From Ustilago trichophora (Eukaryota; Basidiomycota; Ustilaginomycetes; Ustilaginales; Ustilaginaceae), in NCBI GenBank assembly GCA_900323505.1, contig OOIN01000002.1:620001-684000 (forward strand): 64,000 nt of DNA. The letters are read 5' to 3'. Positions 40,734-51,030 of this stretch are shown in pieces. Position numbers and translations under genes: made by a program. Each line of letters starts with the position of its first letter. Positions within the stretch are counted from its first letter, which is position 1. The notes below the pieces were generated by a model. That model made no database searches. It had not been told where the DNA came from and saw only the letters and a list, made by a program, of their open reading frames with translations.

Positions 40734-41534
40734 ATGTATCTTCGTCCAGAAACAGTCGTCAACGACTGGTCCCAAGTGGAACATTTCATCAGGTCCAATC
40801 CTTTAGGCCTTCTCACCACGTCGATACCTTTATCTGGTCAATCGACTATTCAAGCATCTCATTTACCTTTTTTGTTCACTTCGCCTGTTGAAACACCTTG
40901 TTGCTCTAGCGAGTTAAGCAACACTTTAAAGAATAGTGTTGGTGGGATTTGGAATCAGGGAGATCTAGGTTTACTTAGGTGTCATCTTTCACGATCTAAT
41001 CCACAAGCTAAAGCTTTACTATCAAGATTCAACCACCAAGGAAATCGAAATGATGCAAAAATTGAAAAAGAAGAAGTCTTGGTAATCTTCTCCGACCCAA
41101 ACAATCAATTTGGATATATTTCTCCTCAATGGTACAAATCTACCAAACCATCTTCTGGTAAAACCGTCCCCACTTGGAACTATTCCGAATTACAACTCTA
41201 CGGTCATATATCCCTCATCTCCCCCTCAGAAATCGTTCGACATCTAAGCGACACTCACGAACACTTGCTAGCTGAAAAACTAGGCAAAAATTCAAATCAA
41301 CAAATTTGGTCGCTCGACGACGCACCAAAATCCTACATCCAAGTGTTGGAACGTGCCATCATAGGCTTAGAGATCAAAATCACCAAGATAGGCTTCAAAA
41401 TGAAAATGTCAAGGGAGAAAAATGAGGGGGATCGAAAAGGTGTTTTGGAAGGATTGAGGGGGGTGCCTGCCGAGAAGGGGGAGGGGGAGGCAAAGGTGGC
41501 GGATTTGGTGGAAAGATTGGGACCGATGAAATAA
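40734..41534 (+). CDS. PaiB-like FMN-binding protein (FMN_bind_2)
   Basis: An intact 266-residue protein of the PaiB/FMN_bind_2 family, split-barrel flavin-binding proteins described in bacteria as negative transcriptional regulators and also present in fungi. It opens MYLRPETVVNDWSQVEHFIR and carries the family landmarks NPLGLLTTSIP, IQASHLPFLF, LRCHLSRSNPQ, VLVIFSDPNNQFGYISPQWY, the signature KTVPTWNYSELQLYGH, WSLDDAPKSYIQ and IIGLEIKITKIGFKMKMS. Two short inserts (after LFTSP and RFNHQGN) are not in bacterial proteins. Codons are visibly richer in A/T (AAA, AAT, TTA) than in the aquaporin gene just upstream. Role in fungi unknown; a flavin-dependent oxidoreductase or a bacterial-origin gene are both possible. 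Confidence 0.85.
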   Translation: MYLRPETVVNDWSQVEHFIRSNPLGLLTTSIPLSGQSTIQASHLPFLFTSPVETPCCSSELSNTLKNSVGGIWNQGDLGLLRCHLSRSNPQAKALLSRFNHQGNRNDAKIEKEEVLVIFSDPNNQFGYISPQWYKSTKPSSGKTVPTWNYSELQLYGHISLISPSEIVRHLSDTHEHLLAEKLGKNSNQQIWSLDDAPKSYIQVLERAIIGLEIKITKIGFKMKMSREKNEGDRKGVLEGLRGVPAEKGEGEAKVADLVERLGPMK

Positions 41535-41753
41535 TTTTACATTCTCTTTCTCTTTTCATGATAAAATCTTTCAAACTCGATTCATTCGGCAAACACAAAG
41601 GAGAGAAATGGGATTGCGATTCTGTGCAAAATGAGGCTGATGAGAATGGATGATATGTGCAGGTGGTATACATGTGTCAAAATGAAGCGAATGCAAACGT
41701 TTATAGAGCTACTAGAAATTCATGTTTTTGAGAACTCCAGTCTTGAGCGAGGT

Positions 41754-44700
41754 TTATTTTGTGGCGGCGACATGACCTTTAGCCTTGAACTGGACCAACA
41801 CTCGATGCATCCTGCTTAGACTTTCGTGCAGCTCTCCCAGCTGCTGAACTCTGTTGGCTAGGTCTGTGTAGCTGAGTGGTCGATCTGCAGCGTCTTGTCC
41901 TGTCGCTGCGAGGCTGCGCATCGACGTAGCTTGTGTGGGGATCGTTGCTGAGGTGGTAGTCCTCCAAGCAATATTGTCCGGCGACTCGCTCCTACGGGAG
42001 GCCAGAATCGCCGAGTCAATAGAGGATGTGGTGCCAGGGCTGCGCTGGATCGACTCTGACCGCCTGTTGTCGCCCGTGTCTGCACGTCCTTCTTCGTCAT
42101 CGGAGGATCGCATTTCGCCTTCTTCTGGTGAGTCATCGCCGTCCTCAGCTGGCTTTGATTTGACGGTGCTACCCGTGCGGGAATTGATGGAGGTATTGAT
42201 GGCCGTTTCCGCTTCGAGATCGCACATGACGACGTCTGGCTGATCACCTTTGGATGGCGAGAGTTTGTGGGGAGAAAAGAGCAGGCTTTGTTCTGCAGGA
42301 ACCTCAACACCGCCGTTCAAAGGCTGAGCACGTGTGGTATCCTGCTCTTCCATAGACACCATTTCGAGCTCCCGATCGAGTCTTTCGCTTTCAGCTTCGA
42401 GTCTCTTGCGAGAGATGAGATACTCCTCCTGAGCCTTGGCAAAGCGCTGTGCCAGACGATGCCAGTCAGACTTCGAGCGAACGTCAAGCCACGGCTCTGA
42501 CCAATGAGTTGCACCAGGTCCAACGCCTTTGATAGGCCTATCCGTGGACGTTGACGATACCTGAGCAGAACAAGAGCTGGTCGTTACGCTACGCGAAGAG
42601 CTTCGGGCACCTTCAGGCTCTCGTCGACCCCTTCTCCCATCATCACTGTCTCGATGGGAATGTTCCGGCCGATCTCGGGAAGGAAACTCATCGTAATGCG
42701 TGTCATCATAGGAGCGATCCCGGCGCCTATCATGATACTCGACTGCTCTGGGCCGCCTGGCTTCGCGGTCGCTGTCCTCTGGCACGGGCTGCAATCGCGT
42801 GGATGATGAAGCAAAAGAAGGCATCGATGCGGATACCGGAATGCTTCCGCGCGACGATTGGCTGTCTCGGGGTGACGCCGGTTCGACACGTCGAGTCGAT
42901 CCATCTCGGCTCGGTTCCCGACGCCTAGCAGGACTCTCATCGGACCGAGGAGTGTTTGGACCAGGCGAGATGGAGCGCCTTCGCTCGTGAGGGTCAACAG
43001 GATGGTCAGATGGAACAACGTCGTTGGTGCGTCGTCGTTTGCGTTGCACAGAATCTGCTGGGCCATCGTCACTCTTCCTTGTGGCTGCTGCTTGCTTTGT
43101 TGGTGAGCTGGAAGACGTTCTCGTGTCACGCTCTGCCGAGCGCTCCGGTCGGCTGATAGTATCTGCTCGTGCAGCACGATCACGTTCGGAAGCTTCCGCA
43201 TCCGATCTCCTAGGTATCCTGGATGAAGCGGAAGCCTCGGCTCGCGGAGCTTTTGCCACTGCGCTGCCATTTGCGTCAGACGGCCTAGCTTTTCGCATAG
43301 TGACAACATGCACCGGCACAGTCGACTCTGTTCTTGAAGATGCTCTCGGCCTGTTACCGCTCAATTCAACCTTGACGGTGCTTTTCCGCGGCTCTCTGTC
43401 GTCGGCCTTTGGTACCTCCTTCCTGGCCATTGTACCGACTGAATCTTTCTCGACGGAAGCCGCAGAGGCCCGTGAGCTAGTCGTGGCAATGCTGACATCT
43501 CGCTTTGGTTCGACTACGCTCTGTGGGCGTGAAGATTCCGAGGGCCTTCTCGGCAACGTCGCTGCCTCATCCTTGATACGTCTTGCAGAGGAAGCCGGAG
43601 TGGGCGAGAGCCGGCGTCCTCGTTCGGTTTCTATTGTGCGGCGCGAACGATTCTCGAGATTGTCATCCTGCGTATCCGCTGTTGCTTTGCGCAAAGGTGC
43701 GGAAGTGGCACTTTCTCTTGCTTTTGCTTTTGGCGGCGACCTGGATGCTGCAGTATTAGGCTCATCAGTAGCGAGATTGTGAGCCGGCTTGCTGCTTTCA
43801 GCAATCGAATGCAAGTTTGAGGTGGCCAGCTTGGATGGCGGAGAAGCATGTGAGGCAGATGGGGCTGTACGTTTTTCTGGAGTGGCGCGGCGCTCTGATG
43901 CAGCGAGCAGACGACTGCCAGCTTTGGTAGCTTTGGCGAGACGTTGGCGTGTGGTGAGCTTTGCCGACTTTTTAGCACCATTCGCCAGCTCAGAGGTGCC
44001 GGAGGCTGGAGAAGATAGCTGAGCATTCCGCTTCGGTTGATCGTCGTCCGAGACTTGACCTTCTTCTTCAGCTGCAGCGGCTGTGCGACTTGCCACCACT
44101 CTCGAATTGGAGGCATGATCTGGTTCATGTAGTCGAGACGAGCTGCGCGACTGCGCAATGGCCGAAGTCTTTGGAGAATCGGTGATGGCCCTATCTGCAC
44201 GTCGAGCATTCGAACGGGTATCGTAGGAAGCACCTTGAAGTCTAGCGTGAGCTACCGCAGGTGAACTACCACGTGCACCGGGAGACGGTTCGCGACTGAC
44301 GCCTCTCGACAGCGAAGCCGAATGCAGTAGACTAGGCTCACGACGACTGGAGAGCTTGTTCAAGCTGCTGGATCTTGATAGCGGCGAAGAGGCCAGAGAT
44401 GGTGAGCCACTTGTCGCTCTGACGCTCGCAAGTGTTTTGTTGATGCCTGATCTGGAGGACGAAGAAGAAGCTGAGAGTTGAGAAGAAGCGCCTTGCATCA
44501 GAGCCTTACGTCTCTCCTCTTTGCGCTGCTCTTGCTCCTCCTTTTGCTGCTTGAGGCGTTGTGCTACAGCCGAGACATCGCGGTCAGGCTTGACGGAAAG
44601 CTTGGTAGTGATAGTACCGACACGGTGCAGAGTCGACTCATCCTTGGATAGCTGGTAGAGCTCGTGCGGAGCTGTCGAGGTCGAAGCTGCGTCTGAGCCA

Positions 44701-44999
44701 GTCGCGGCTGTTCGTGACTGTGATGAAGCAGCTGCTGGCAAGGGTGCGTGGAGGGGAAAGCTGGTATCGCCAATGACCAGGAGCGGATCTGCGGAGTCGA
44801 CATCTATCCGAATGCGTGGAGTGTCTCCATGGGAGCTGGTACATGCGTTGGCGAGCTGTTGCAGTGCTTGCTCTGTGAGGCGGATCTGGAGGACCTTGGG
44901 TGGGGAGCCTGAGTGGTGGTCATCCTCAGAGCCAGGCTGACGGGATGCTGGTGGCCCACGAAGGTCAACCCGATATACAGAGTCAGGGCGCAGAGACAT
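41754..44999 (-). CDS. ELL-like RNA polymerase II elongation factor (tentative)
   Basis: An intact 1081-residue protein. The first 170 residues are ordered: VLQIRLTEQALQQLANACTS, then PRIRIDVDSADPLLVIGDTSFPL, then ELYQLSKDESTLHRVGTITTKLSV. This resembles the N-terminal domain of the ELL elongation factors, which read LTE..., a beta-rich core, then LGSIQAKLTV. The middle 700 residues are low-complexity (Ser/Arg/Ala/Glu). Near residues 830-880 an ordered helix, WLDVRSKSDWHRLAQRFAKAQEEYLISRKRLEAESERLDREL, and a C-terminal helix, YTDLANRVQQLGELHESLSRMHRVLVQF, recall the occludin-homology coiled coil of ELL. Yeast-like and animal ELL are shorter. The assignment rests on remembered patterns, so moderate confidence. 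It is divergent from SGF29. Confidence 0.6.
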   Translation of the reverse strand: MSLRPDSVYRVDLRGPPASRQPGSEDDHHSGSPPKVLQIRLTEQALQQLANACTSSHGDTPRIRIDVDSADPLLVIGDTSFPLHAPLPAAASSQSRTAATGSDAASTSTAPHELYQLSKDESTLHRVGTITTKLSVKPDRDVSAVAQRLKQQKEEQEQRKEERRKALMQGASSQLSASSSSSRSGINKTLASVRATSGSPSLASSPLSRSSSLNKLSSRREPSLLHSASLSRGVSREPSPGARGSSPAVAHARLQGASYDTRSNARRADRAITDSPKTSAIAQSRSSSRLHEPDHASNSRVVASRTAAAAEEEGQVSDDDQPKRNAQLSSPASGTSELANGAKKSAKLTTRQRLAKATKAGSRLLAASERRATPEKRTAPSASHASPPSKLATSNLHSIAESSKPAHNLATDEPNTAASRSPPKAKARESATSAPLRKATADTQDDNLENRSRRTIETERGRRLSPTPASSARRIKDEAATLPRRPSESSRPQSVVEPKRDVSIATTSSRASAASVEKDSVGTMARKEVPKADDREPRKSTVKVELSGNRPRASSRTESTVPVHVVTMRKARPSDANGSAVAKAPRAEASASSRIPRRSDAEASERDRAARADTISRPERSAERDTRTSSSSPTKQAAATRKSDDGPADSVQRKRRRTNDVVPSDHPVDPHERRRSISPGPNTPRSDESPARRREPSRDGSTRRVEPASPRDSQSSRGSIPVSASMPSFASSSTRLQPVPEDSDREARRPRAVEYHDRRRDRSYDDTHYDEFPSRDRPEHSHRDSDDGRRGRREPEGARSSSRSVTTSSCSAQVSSTSTDRPIKGVGPGATHWSEPWLDVRSKSDWHRLAQRFAKAQEEYLISRKRLEAESERLDRELEMVSMEEQDTTRAQPLNGGVEVPAEQSLLFSPHKLSPSKGDQPDVVMCDLEAETAINTSINSRTGSTVKSKPAEDGDDSPEEGEMRSSDDEEGRADTGDNRRSESIQRSPGTTSSIDSAILASRRSESPDNIAWRTTTSATIPTQATSMRSLAATGQDAADRPLSYTDLANRVQQLGELHESLSRMHRVLVQFKAKGHVAATK

Positions 45000-45807
45000 C
45001 CTGAAGCAATGTGTACCGGAGGCACCACTGCTGCTCTAGATGGTCCAGCCGACAAGGTCCGTGAGCCAACAGGAGGGCTGGATTAGGAGTGCAGAGCCAT
45101 GAATGCTTTCCAGTGACGCCCTTTTTGCCGTGCGATGTTCTATGTTCTGTGTTGTTCGAGTGAGTCGATGCGTAGGCTGTTTCTGTAAGGCGTATTGAAT
45201 GGAACAGATAGATGAGCTATGTGGTGCCTCTGTCCAACAAGAAGAACACAATAAAGTACTGTACTGTACTGTACTGTACAAATGGCTGACTGGCAACCGC
45301 TAAAAAAGATGTCACCAAGGGTCCAGAAACGGCAAACGAGCGGAGAGCAGTTGCTTAATTCCAGCCAGAAGGGAGAGAGTGTACAATACTGTATGAATGT
45401 GGTCCGTGACAGATTTAACTTGACAACCGACAGCTGCCTCTTTGACCAGCCTCTGCAAAGATAAGATTCCCGATTTTGAAACTTGGAGAGGGCTGTATTG
45501 TATATCGCGCGAGTGACTTTCAAATCCATCGGGGCCTGCTTCCGACACAATCAGCTCGAACCAACACCAACACCAAAAGCGCGATTTCATCACATCCAAC
45601 AGCGCGCGTCTTTGCCAAAAAGAGTGTCTGTGTTGTTTGCACGCCTCACGCAGCCCCCCCTGCATTGATGTGTTCTTTCCGTCGCCTTTAACTCTTCCAG
45701 ATCAAACTTCTCACGCTCAGCAACAGCGGGCAGTGGTCGGATACACCGATACGAGCAAAGACGCTTCCGTTCGGCCAACAATCCGAGGTCATTGGTCATC
45801 ATCCAAC
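45000..45807. promoter_or_regulatory. Shared divergent region of the ELL-like gene and SGF29
   Basis: 808 bp between two transcription-factor genes. The GTACT pentamer repeats in tandem at 45256-45280, with a one-mismatch TACAATACTGTA near 45382-45393. No other gene is evident. Confidence 0.4.
45256..45280. repeat. (GTACT)n tandem repeat, five units
   Basis: GTACT repeated four times and a final GTACA. It belongs to the dispersed GTACTGTAC family found at nine loci in this window, always between genes. Confidence 0.9.
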
Positions 45808-46885
45808 ATGGCGTTGAGGCGTGGAAAGGATCGGGTCTCTGCTGCTGGCTCTGAAGGTAGGAAACATACCGACCGATAGATAGCATCCAAGGAAAATGTG
45901 TTCTAACATCCAAGCTCTTCCACACTCCTCTTTACGACAATGTGCTGCAGAGCTGCAACTCTGGTATGCGGTACGACAGAATCTGCGCACGGTGGAGAAG
46001 ATTCGCATTGCATCCGTTGACAAGGCCGCATCCGCCGAAAACTTACGTACCGACCTTGTCTCTCTCAAAGAGAAACGAGAGACAGGTGACGAATATCGCA
46101 CCAAACGACGCAAGCTCGACGACATCTGTCATGACCTTGCCAGTCGGACCAAGGATGAACTTGCTGCGATCGAATCGGCTCAAGAAAAGCTTGGCATTCT
46201 CGTCGCCCTTCGCAGTCCCTCCGATGGCGGCGGTGGAGCATCTCGCAGTTCCACACCGCGCAAGGATCTCGCATTCAAGGTGAAATCCAGCCATTCCAAC
46301 ACGCCAACTCCATCAGGGCGAAGAGCAGCCGGTGGACCCTTAGGACCATCCAATCTCAGCTCGTCCTCCTCCTCTTCCACCACTGCAACAGCCTCCTCCA
46401 CCTCCACCAGCAATCGAGGTCGACGTGAAACCCTCACCGCCCAACACCCCTTAAGTCAGGGACGAAAAGTCGCAGTCCTCCCCAGCAAAACAGAAGAATC
46501 CGACTGGCTTAAAGCTTCCGTCCTCTCCTACGCCAAATCTTCCAACGAGTACACCGTACAGGATGACGACGAACCAGGTCCCGAAGGAACCTACAAAGTC
46601 GGCATGGACAACATCATCCCCTTGCCCATAAGTTTGCACACTATGCCAGCTGCCGATTACCCCCCAGGATCAAGAGTTTTGGGAATGTATCCAGATACAA
46701 GTTGCTTCTACGGCGCTACCGTCAAATCGGGCGGTCCCGGTCTCTCGAGAAATGCAAACCTCGCAAAACTCATGAAAAAGGAACCAGAACTGCTAGAGGC
46801 AAAGTACAACCTCGAATTCGATGACGATAATGGTGAAATAAGACAGGTACCAGCTTGGCTCGTCGTACAGGGTCCCGGGATGTAA
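45808..46885 (+). CDS. SGF29: SAGA-associated factor 29 (Sgf29), tandem Tudor domain
   Basis: Proposed exons are 45808-45856 and 45951-46885 with a 94-nt intron; 327 residues. Splicing gives MALRRGKDRVSAAGSE joined in frame to ELQLWYAVRQNL. The intron has a CTAAC branch site at 45902-45906 and a TGCAG acceptor. The alternative is an unspliced start at 45896 (329 residues) with a poorer N-terminus. Sgf29 reads H3K4me2/3 in the SAGA and ADA complexes. A helical region covers residues about 15-100. Then comes a Ser/Thr-rich linker and the C-terminal tandem Tudor domain (from about residue 180): GRKVAVLPSK, EYTVQDDDEPGPEGTYKV, RVLGMYPDTSCFYGATVKSG, YNLEFDDDNGEIRQVPAWLVV. The acidic-aromatic YPDTSCFY and EFDDD blocks match the peptide-binding face. 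Confidence 0.85.
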
Positions 46886-47147
46886 ATCTGTTGTTCGCTC
46901 CGATTTTTTGACAAGCCCGTTCACTCGCTCGTTTCTGTACTTGTATCACTGTAATGATAGCCTCTCCTGCAATCTGTCCACCGGATCTCATGTGTGATCG
47001 CAGTCCTCCTGATCCTTCCGTCCGTCGGTCTGTTCAGCATTCACCAGTCTCGATCTTTGACACGATTTGTTGCAAATGCATTGCGGTGGAGCGTAAAACA
47101 CAAAATGTTCTGAACTCAAGAGATGCCGAACTCGATGCAGATTCACT

Positions 47148-50100
47148 TCAGACTTCTTCAGAAGCTACCTGCTGATATCCGGCTGCCTGCCCTGGTCGAC
47201 TGGCGCCACCTCGTCCCAGTCTTAGGCTCGAGTTGGAGAGCATTGACTCGAACTTGCCTAGCACCTGGTAGCCGAGGTCCTTGAGATTTGCCATCACTCG
47301 GTCAAAGGCGCCGGCGTCCGAACGGTCCAACAGCTCTTGCAGCTGCAGCGAGTCTGTCACGTCCGCACTGACTGTGGAGGTCAGCTCGGCAGGACGCTTG
47401 TACCACTTCAGCGTGAGCGAGCTGGCGACGACACTGACACTAGAAAAGGCCATGGCGGCTCCTGCCATCATCGGGTGTAGGCTCAAGCCCCACGGCAAGA
47501 AGATGCCCATAGCGAGAGGGATACCGATGAGGTTGTAGATAGTTGCCCAGATAAAGTTGAGCTTGATCTGTCGGAAGATGCGACGTGAGAGGTGAATCGA
47601 AGCGGCCACATCCAGCAAATTGGATCGCATGAGCACGATCGATGCTGCTTCAATGGCGACGTCGGATCCAGTACCAAGAGCGATACCGAGATCGGCTGAA
47701 GCGAGGGCGGGAGAGTCGTTGATACCGTCTCCGACCATAGCAATGCCGCCAGACTTGGACTGACCATTGGCCCGGAACGGTGAAAATCGGCCGCCACTTT
47801 CCAAGTCAATCTCACTGGTTGCTCGTCGAAGCTGCAAGATGAGCTCCTGCTTGTCGATTGGACTCATCTCGGCGTAAACGTCGTTCTCTTCATTCATGCC
47901 CAACTCGCGAGCCAAGGCGCGTGCCGTTGCTGTTGCGTCACCAGTGACCATGCCGCACTGTATGCCCATGCGGCGCAGTGCTGCAAGAGTGCGCTTGGCT
48001 TCGGGCTTGAGAGTATCACTCAAGCTGAGAACAGCCGCGAGAGAGCCATCGACACTGGCAAGAACGGCCGTTCGGCCCTGTGACTGCTGTTCAGCAAGCA
48101 ATCGCGTCGCCTGCGATCCGAAAGCGTTGTCATCGAGAAAGTGCTTCTCGCTAGACGAAATGAAATCGAATGTTCCGATGCGCACCTCGTGAATGGTCAT
48201 GGTCTCTTCGAGCTGGACACGGCAAACGATGCCTTTGCCTGTGAAGCTGTTAAACTCTTCGATGCTGGTTCCTGCAATGGTTACGTCCCGCTTCTCTTCA
48301 AAATCTGCTTCTTGGTTGCTTGGACTGTCTTGAAGCTGTCGAGCAGCCCACAAAGCGATGGCACGTGCAAGCGGATGCTCAGAGCGAGCTTCGGCAGCGC
48401 CAATGATGCGAATGACCTGACGGCGTGAAAGGCCTCCGACAGCAACGGCGTCAAGGCCGCCTTGTTCCTTGTTGGGCCAGATAGCCTCGCGCAAGGTAAG
48501 CTTGCCGACTGTCAGCGTGCCGGTCTTGTCGAAGAACATGCGGCGAATCGTGGTAGAGGCTTCGAGGGGTCCGCCGCCCTTGATGAGGATGCCGTTCTGT
48601 GCGCCGACGCCAGTGCCGACCATGACTGCTGTGGGTGTTGAGAGACCGAGCGCGCAAGGGCAAGCAACGACGATAACACTGATGCATAGCTTGAGGCAGA
48701 CCATGAATTTGGTAACACCTTGCTGGTTGAAGATCGATGGAAGCATGTGGCCTGAGAGTAGATGGGCAATCACCATCCAAGCGATGAATGTGAGGGCGCC
48801 AAGACCTACGACAGTCGGCACAAAGTAGCCAGCGACACGGTCTGCGAATGCCTGAATGGGCGCTTTGGACGTCTGGGCCTCGTCGACCAGCTTGACGATC
48901 TGAGCCAAGCTGGTGTCCTTGCCCGCGCGCTGAACGAGAAAGTCGAATGTACCCGTGCCATTGACGGTTCCACCAATGACGTTGCTGCCGACCAGCTTGT
49001 GGATGGGAATAGCTTCGCCAGTGACCATCGACTCGTCCACGGTCGACTCACCGCGAACGATGACACCATCCGCGACGATTCGTTCTCCTGGGACCACTTT
49101 GACGTAATCGCCACGTTGCACAAGTTCTGATGCGACCTTCTTCTCTGTCTTGCCTTCGGCACCGTCGGTGTAGATGGTAGCTGAGGAAGGGGTGAGACCA
49201 ATGAGACGAGAAAGCGCTTCGCTCGTCTTGCCCTTTGCGGTATTCTCGAGGAAGCGGCCGAACGAGACAAAGGTGAAGAGCATCGTGGTCGTGTCGAAGA
49301 AGGTGGCTGGCTTGGTACATTGACCAGGTACGATCATGCCCATCATGCCCATACCACGCGCTGTGACCGAAGCAGCAGCAGCTGCTGCGGTGGCGCCATC
49401 CACAGGCTCATCGACGCAGAAAAGCCTTGCGACCATGGAGAAGACGCTGAAGACCCACGAAGCCGTGGTTCCAATGACAATGAGGACATCCATCGTCGCG
49501 CTGCCGTGCTTGATCGCTTTCCAGGAAGTGCGGTAGAATCGGAGGCCGATGCCGAACTGGACTGGAATGGTGAGCGCAAGACAGATGATGTCCTGAAGAT
49601 AGAGTCCGGGTATTGGCTGCCACCAGAGAATGCTTCTGCTGAATGCAAACTTCGGTAACACCATCGATAGAAGGAAGACGGGTATGCCCATCGAAAGTGA
49701 GAAGAGGAAGGCAGAGCGCCATTCCGCAATCTCCTTGATTCGGCCAAGCGAGGCGAGCTGAGTCGAGTTGCGGTCATCGCTGACGACCGCATCGAAGCCA
49801 AGATCCTCGATGTGCTCTACGAGGTCACGGATGCCGAGTTTGCTGGGGTCGAAATCGATTCTAGCCTTTTCTGTGGAAAGTGACACGGATATTGACTTGA
49901 CACCATCAATTTTGGCCATCTCGCGCTCGATGGTAGCAGAGCACGAGGCACATGTCATGCCAAAGACGTTGAGTTGGGCTGTGTCGAGCTGTGGGACAGA
50001 TGAAGCACCAGCTGAGATAGCCTCTTTGGAGACAAGGTCAGCATCGGGGCGCTCTGTCCTGAGCACTTCCAAAAAGGTGGCATCGAAGCCAGTGTCCTCG

Positions 50101-50348
50101 ATCTCTTCTGCTACCTTTTCTGGCGTCCATATTGAGTCATCAAAAATGACGGTCGCCTTCTCAGCAAGCAGAGCTACCGAGATGGACAGGATGCCGGGCT
50201 GTGATCGGATCATCCTCTCGATGGTCTCAACACAAGCGCCGCACGTCATGCCTCCAATTTGGAAGGTGGCTGTCACTCTGGCGCCTTTGACAGGAGACGA
50301 CGAGCTCGAAGCCTTTGGCTCTTCCAAGAGCGGGTCTGTAGTCGACAT
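47148..50348 (-). CDS. CCC2: Copper-transporting P1B-type ATPase Ccc2 (ATP7 type)
   Basis: An intact 1066-residue copper pump of the secretory pathway. It moves Cu+ into the trans-Golgi lumen to load ferroxidases and laccases. Two N-terminal heavy-metal domains carry GGMTCGACVETIE (near 35) and GMTCASCSATIE (near 130). The membrane core has the copper-translocation CPC in VVACPCALGLSTPTAVM (near 563), phosphorylation Asp in DKTGTLTVGK (near 607), the SEHPLARAI motif with the P1B-specific His-Pro, and the hinge GDGINDSPALASADLGIALGTGSD. A TGEAIP actuator motif is present (ESMVTGEAIPIHK). Small Ser/Ala inserts extend the loop between the first helices. Length matches fungal Ccc2 (about 1000). 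The first ATG is used. Its promoter lies at the edge of the gene-poor region. Confidence 0.95.
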   Translation of the reverse strand: MSTTDPLLEEPKASSSSSPVKGARVTATFQIGGMTCGACVETIERMIRSQPGILSISVALLAEKATVIFDDSIWTPEKVAEEIEDTGFDATFLEVLRTERPDADLVSKEAISAGASSVPQLDTAQLNVFGMTCASCSATIEREMAKIDGVKSISVSLSTEKARIDFDPSKLGIRDLVEHIEDLGFDAVVSDDRNSTQLASLGRIKEIAEWRSAFLFSLSMGIPVFLLSMVLPKFAFSRSILWWQPIPGLYLQDIICLALTIPVQFGIGLRFYRTSWKAIKHGSATMDVLIVIGTTASWVFSVFSMVARLFCVDEPVDGATAAAAAASVTARGMGMMGMIVPGQCTKPATFFDTTTMLFTFVSFGRFLENTAKGKTSEALSRLIGLTPSSATIYTDGAEGKTEKKVASELVQRGDYVKVVPGERIVADGVIVRGESTVDESMVTGEAIPIHKLVGSNVIGGTVNGTGTFDFLVQRAGKDTSLAQIVKLVDEAQTSKAPIQAFADRVAGYFVPTVVGLGALTFIAWMVIAHLLSGHMLPSIFNQQGVTKFMVCLKLCISVIVVACPCALGLSTPTAVMVGTGVGAQNGILIKGGGPLEASTTIRRMFFDKTGTLTVGKLTLREAIWPNKEQGGLDAVAVGGLSRRQVIRIIGAAEARSEHPLARAIALWAARQLQDSPSNQEADFEEKRDVTIAGTSIEEFNSFTGKGIVCRVQLEETMTIHEVRIGTFDFISSSEKHFLDDNAFGSQATRLLAEQQSQGRTAVLASVDGSLAAVLSLSDTLKPEAKRTLAALRRMGIQCGMVTGDATATARALARELGMNEENDVYAEMSPIDKQELILQLRRATSEIDLESGGRFSPFRANGQSKSGGIAMVGDGINDSPALASADLGIALGTGSDVAIEAASIVLMRSNLLDVAASIHLSRRIFRQIKLNFIWATIYNLIGIPLAMGIFLPWGLSLHPMMAGAAMAFSSVSVVASSLTLKWYKRPAELTSTVSADVTDSLQLQELLDRSDAGAFDRVMANLKDLGYQVLGKFESMLSNSSLRLGRGGASRPGQAAGYQQVASEEV

Positions 50349-50999
50349 GGCGGATAGTGAACTGAGTCGGGGACAAATGGAGGCTGTGGTCTATGTATGC
50401 GTGGCCAGAACTGCTTTGACCAGTTAACGCTGATGACGACTCCTTCAAGCACGTCTCTTCGGTAAGGGGTTATGGTGTGATGTCTTGATCTGATTGAGAT
50501 CGAACTATTGGCTCATGATGTGAGCTCAGCGGTTGACAAGAGATCGATTGGAGAGGCCAGCGATGGTATCGGTCGTCGTAAAGTGGCTTGCGTGCTGAGA
50601 GACGTCTTTCCGGCTGATCCGAGTATCGCCTTGACGCCTTTGTTCGACCCTTCCGAAGCGCAGTCCGTCGCCCCTAGATTGCCCGCTGCAATGACGTGAT
50701 ACCGATGAGAGCTGGACGATGCGTATGAGCTTGGTGGAATCCAGCTTGTGAGAAATTGTGTGCCGTTTGAGGTGATGGGAGATGTGTCAAGAGGCTAGAG
50801 AGGGAGAGAGAGAGGAAAGTGACAATTTTGATTTGTTGCATATGTTTGCTGGTGGAGGCGTAGCCGAAGCGTGCCGAAGAGCGTTTCGCTGTGCTTTTCG
50901 AATCTCACGAGAGACTTTTTGAGCTTTGTTCTTTAGGACGTCCCGTCAACTTCATTGTTTGAATCCACCAAAAGCGTGAGCGCCCCACTCACTCACTTG

Positions 51000-51003
<4 letters not shown>

Positions 51004-51030
<27 letters not shown>
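51004..51030. repeat. (CA)n microsatellite
   Basis: About 13 CA units in the gene-poor region upstream of CCC2. Confidence 0.9.
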
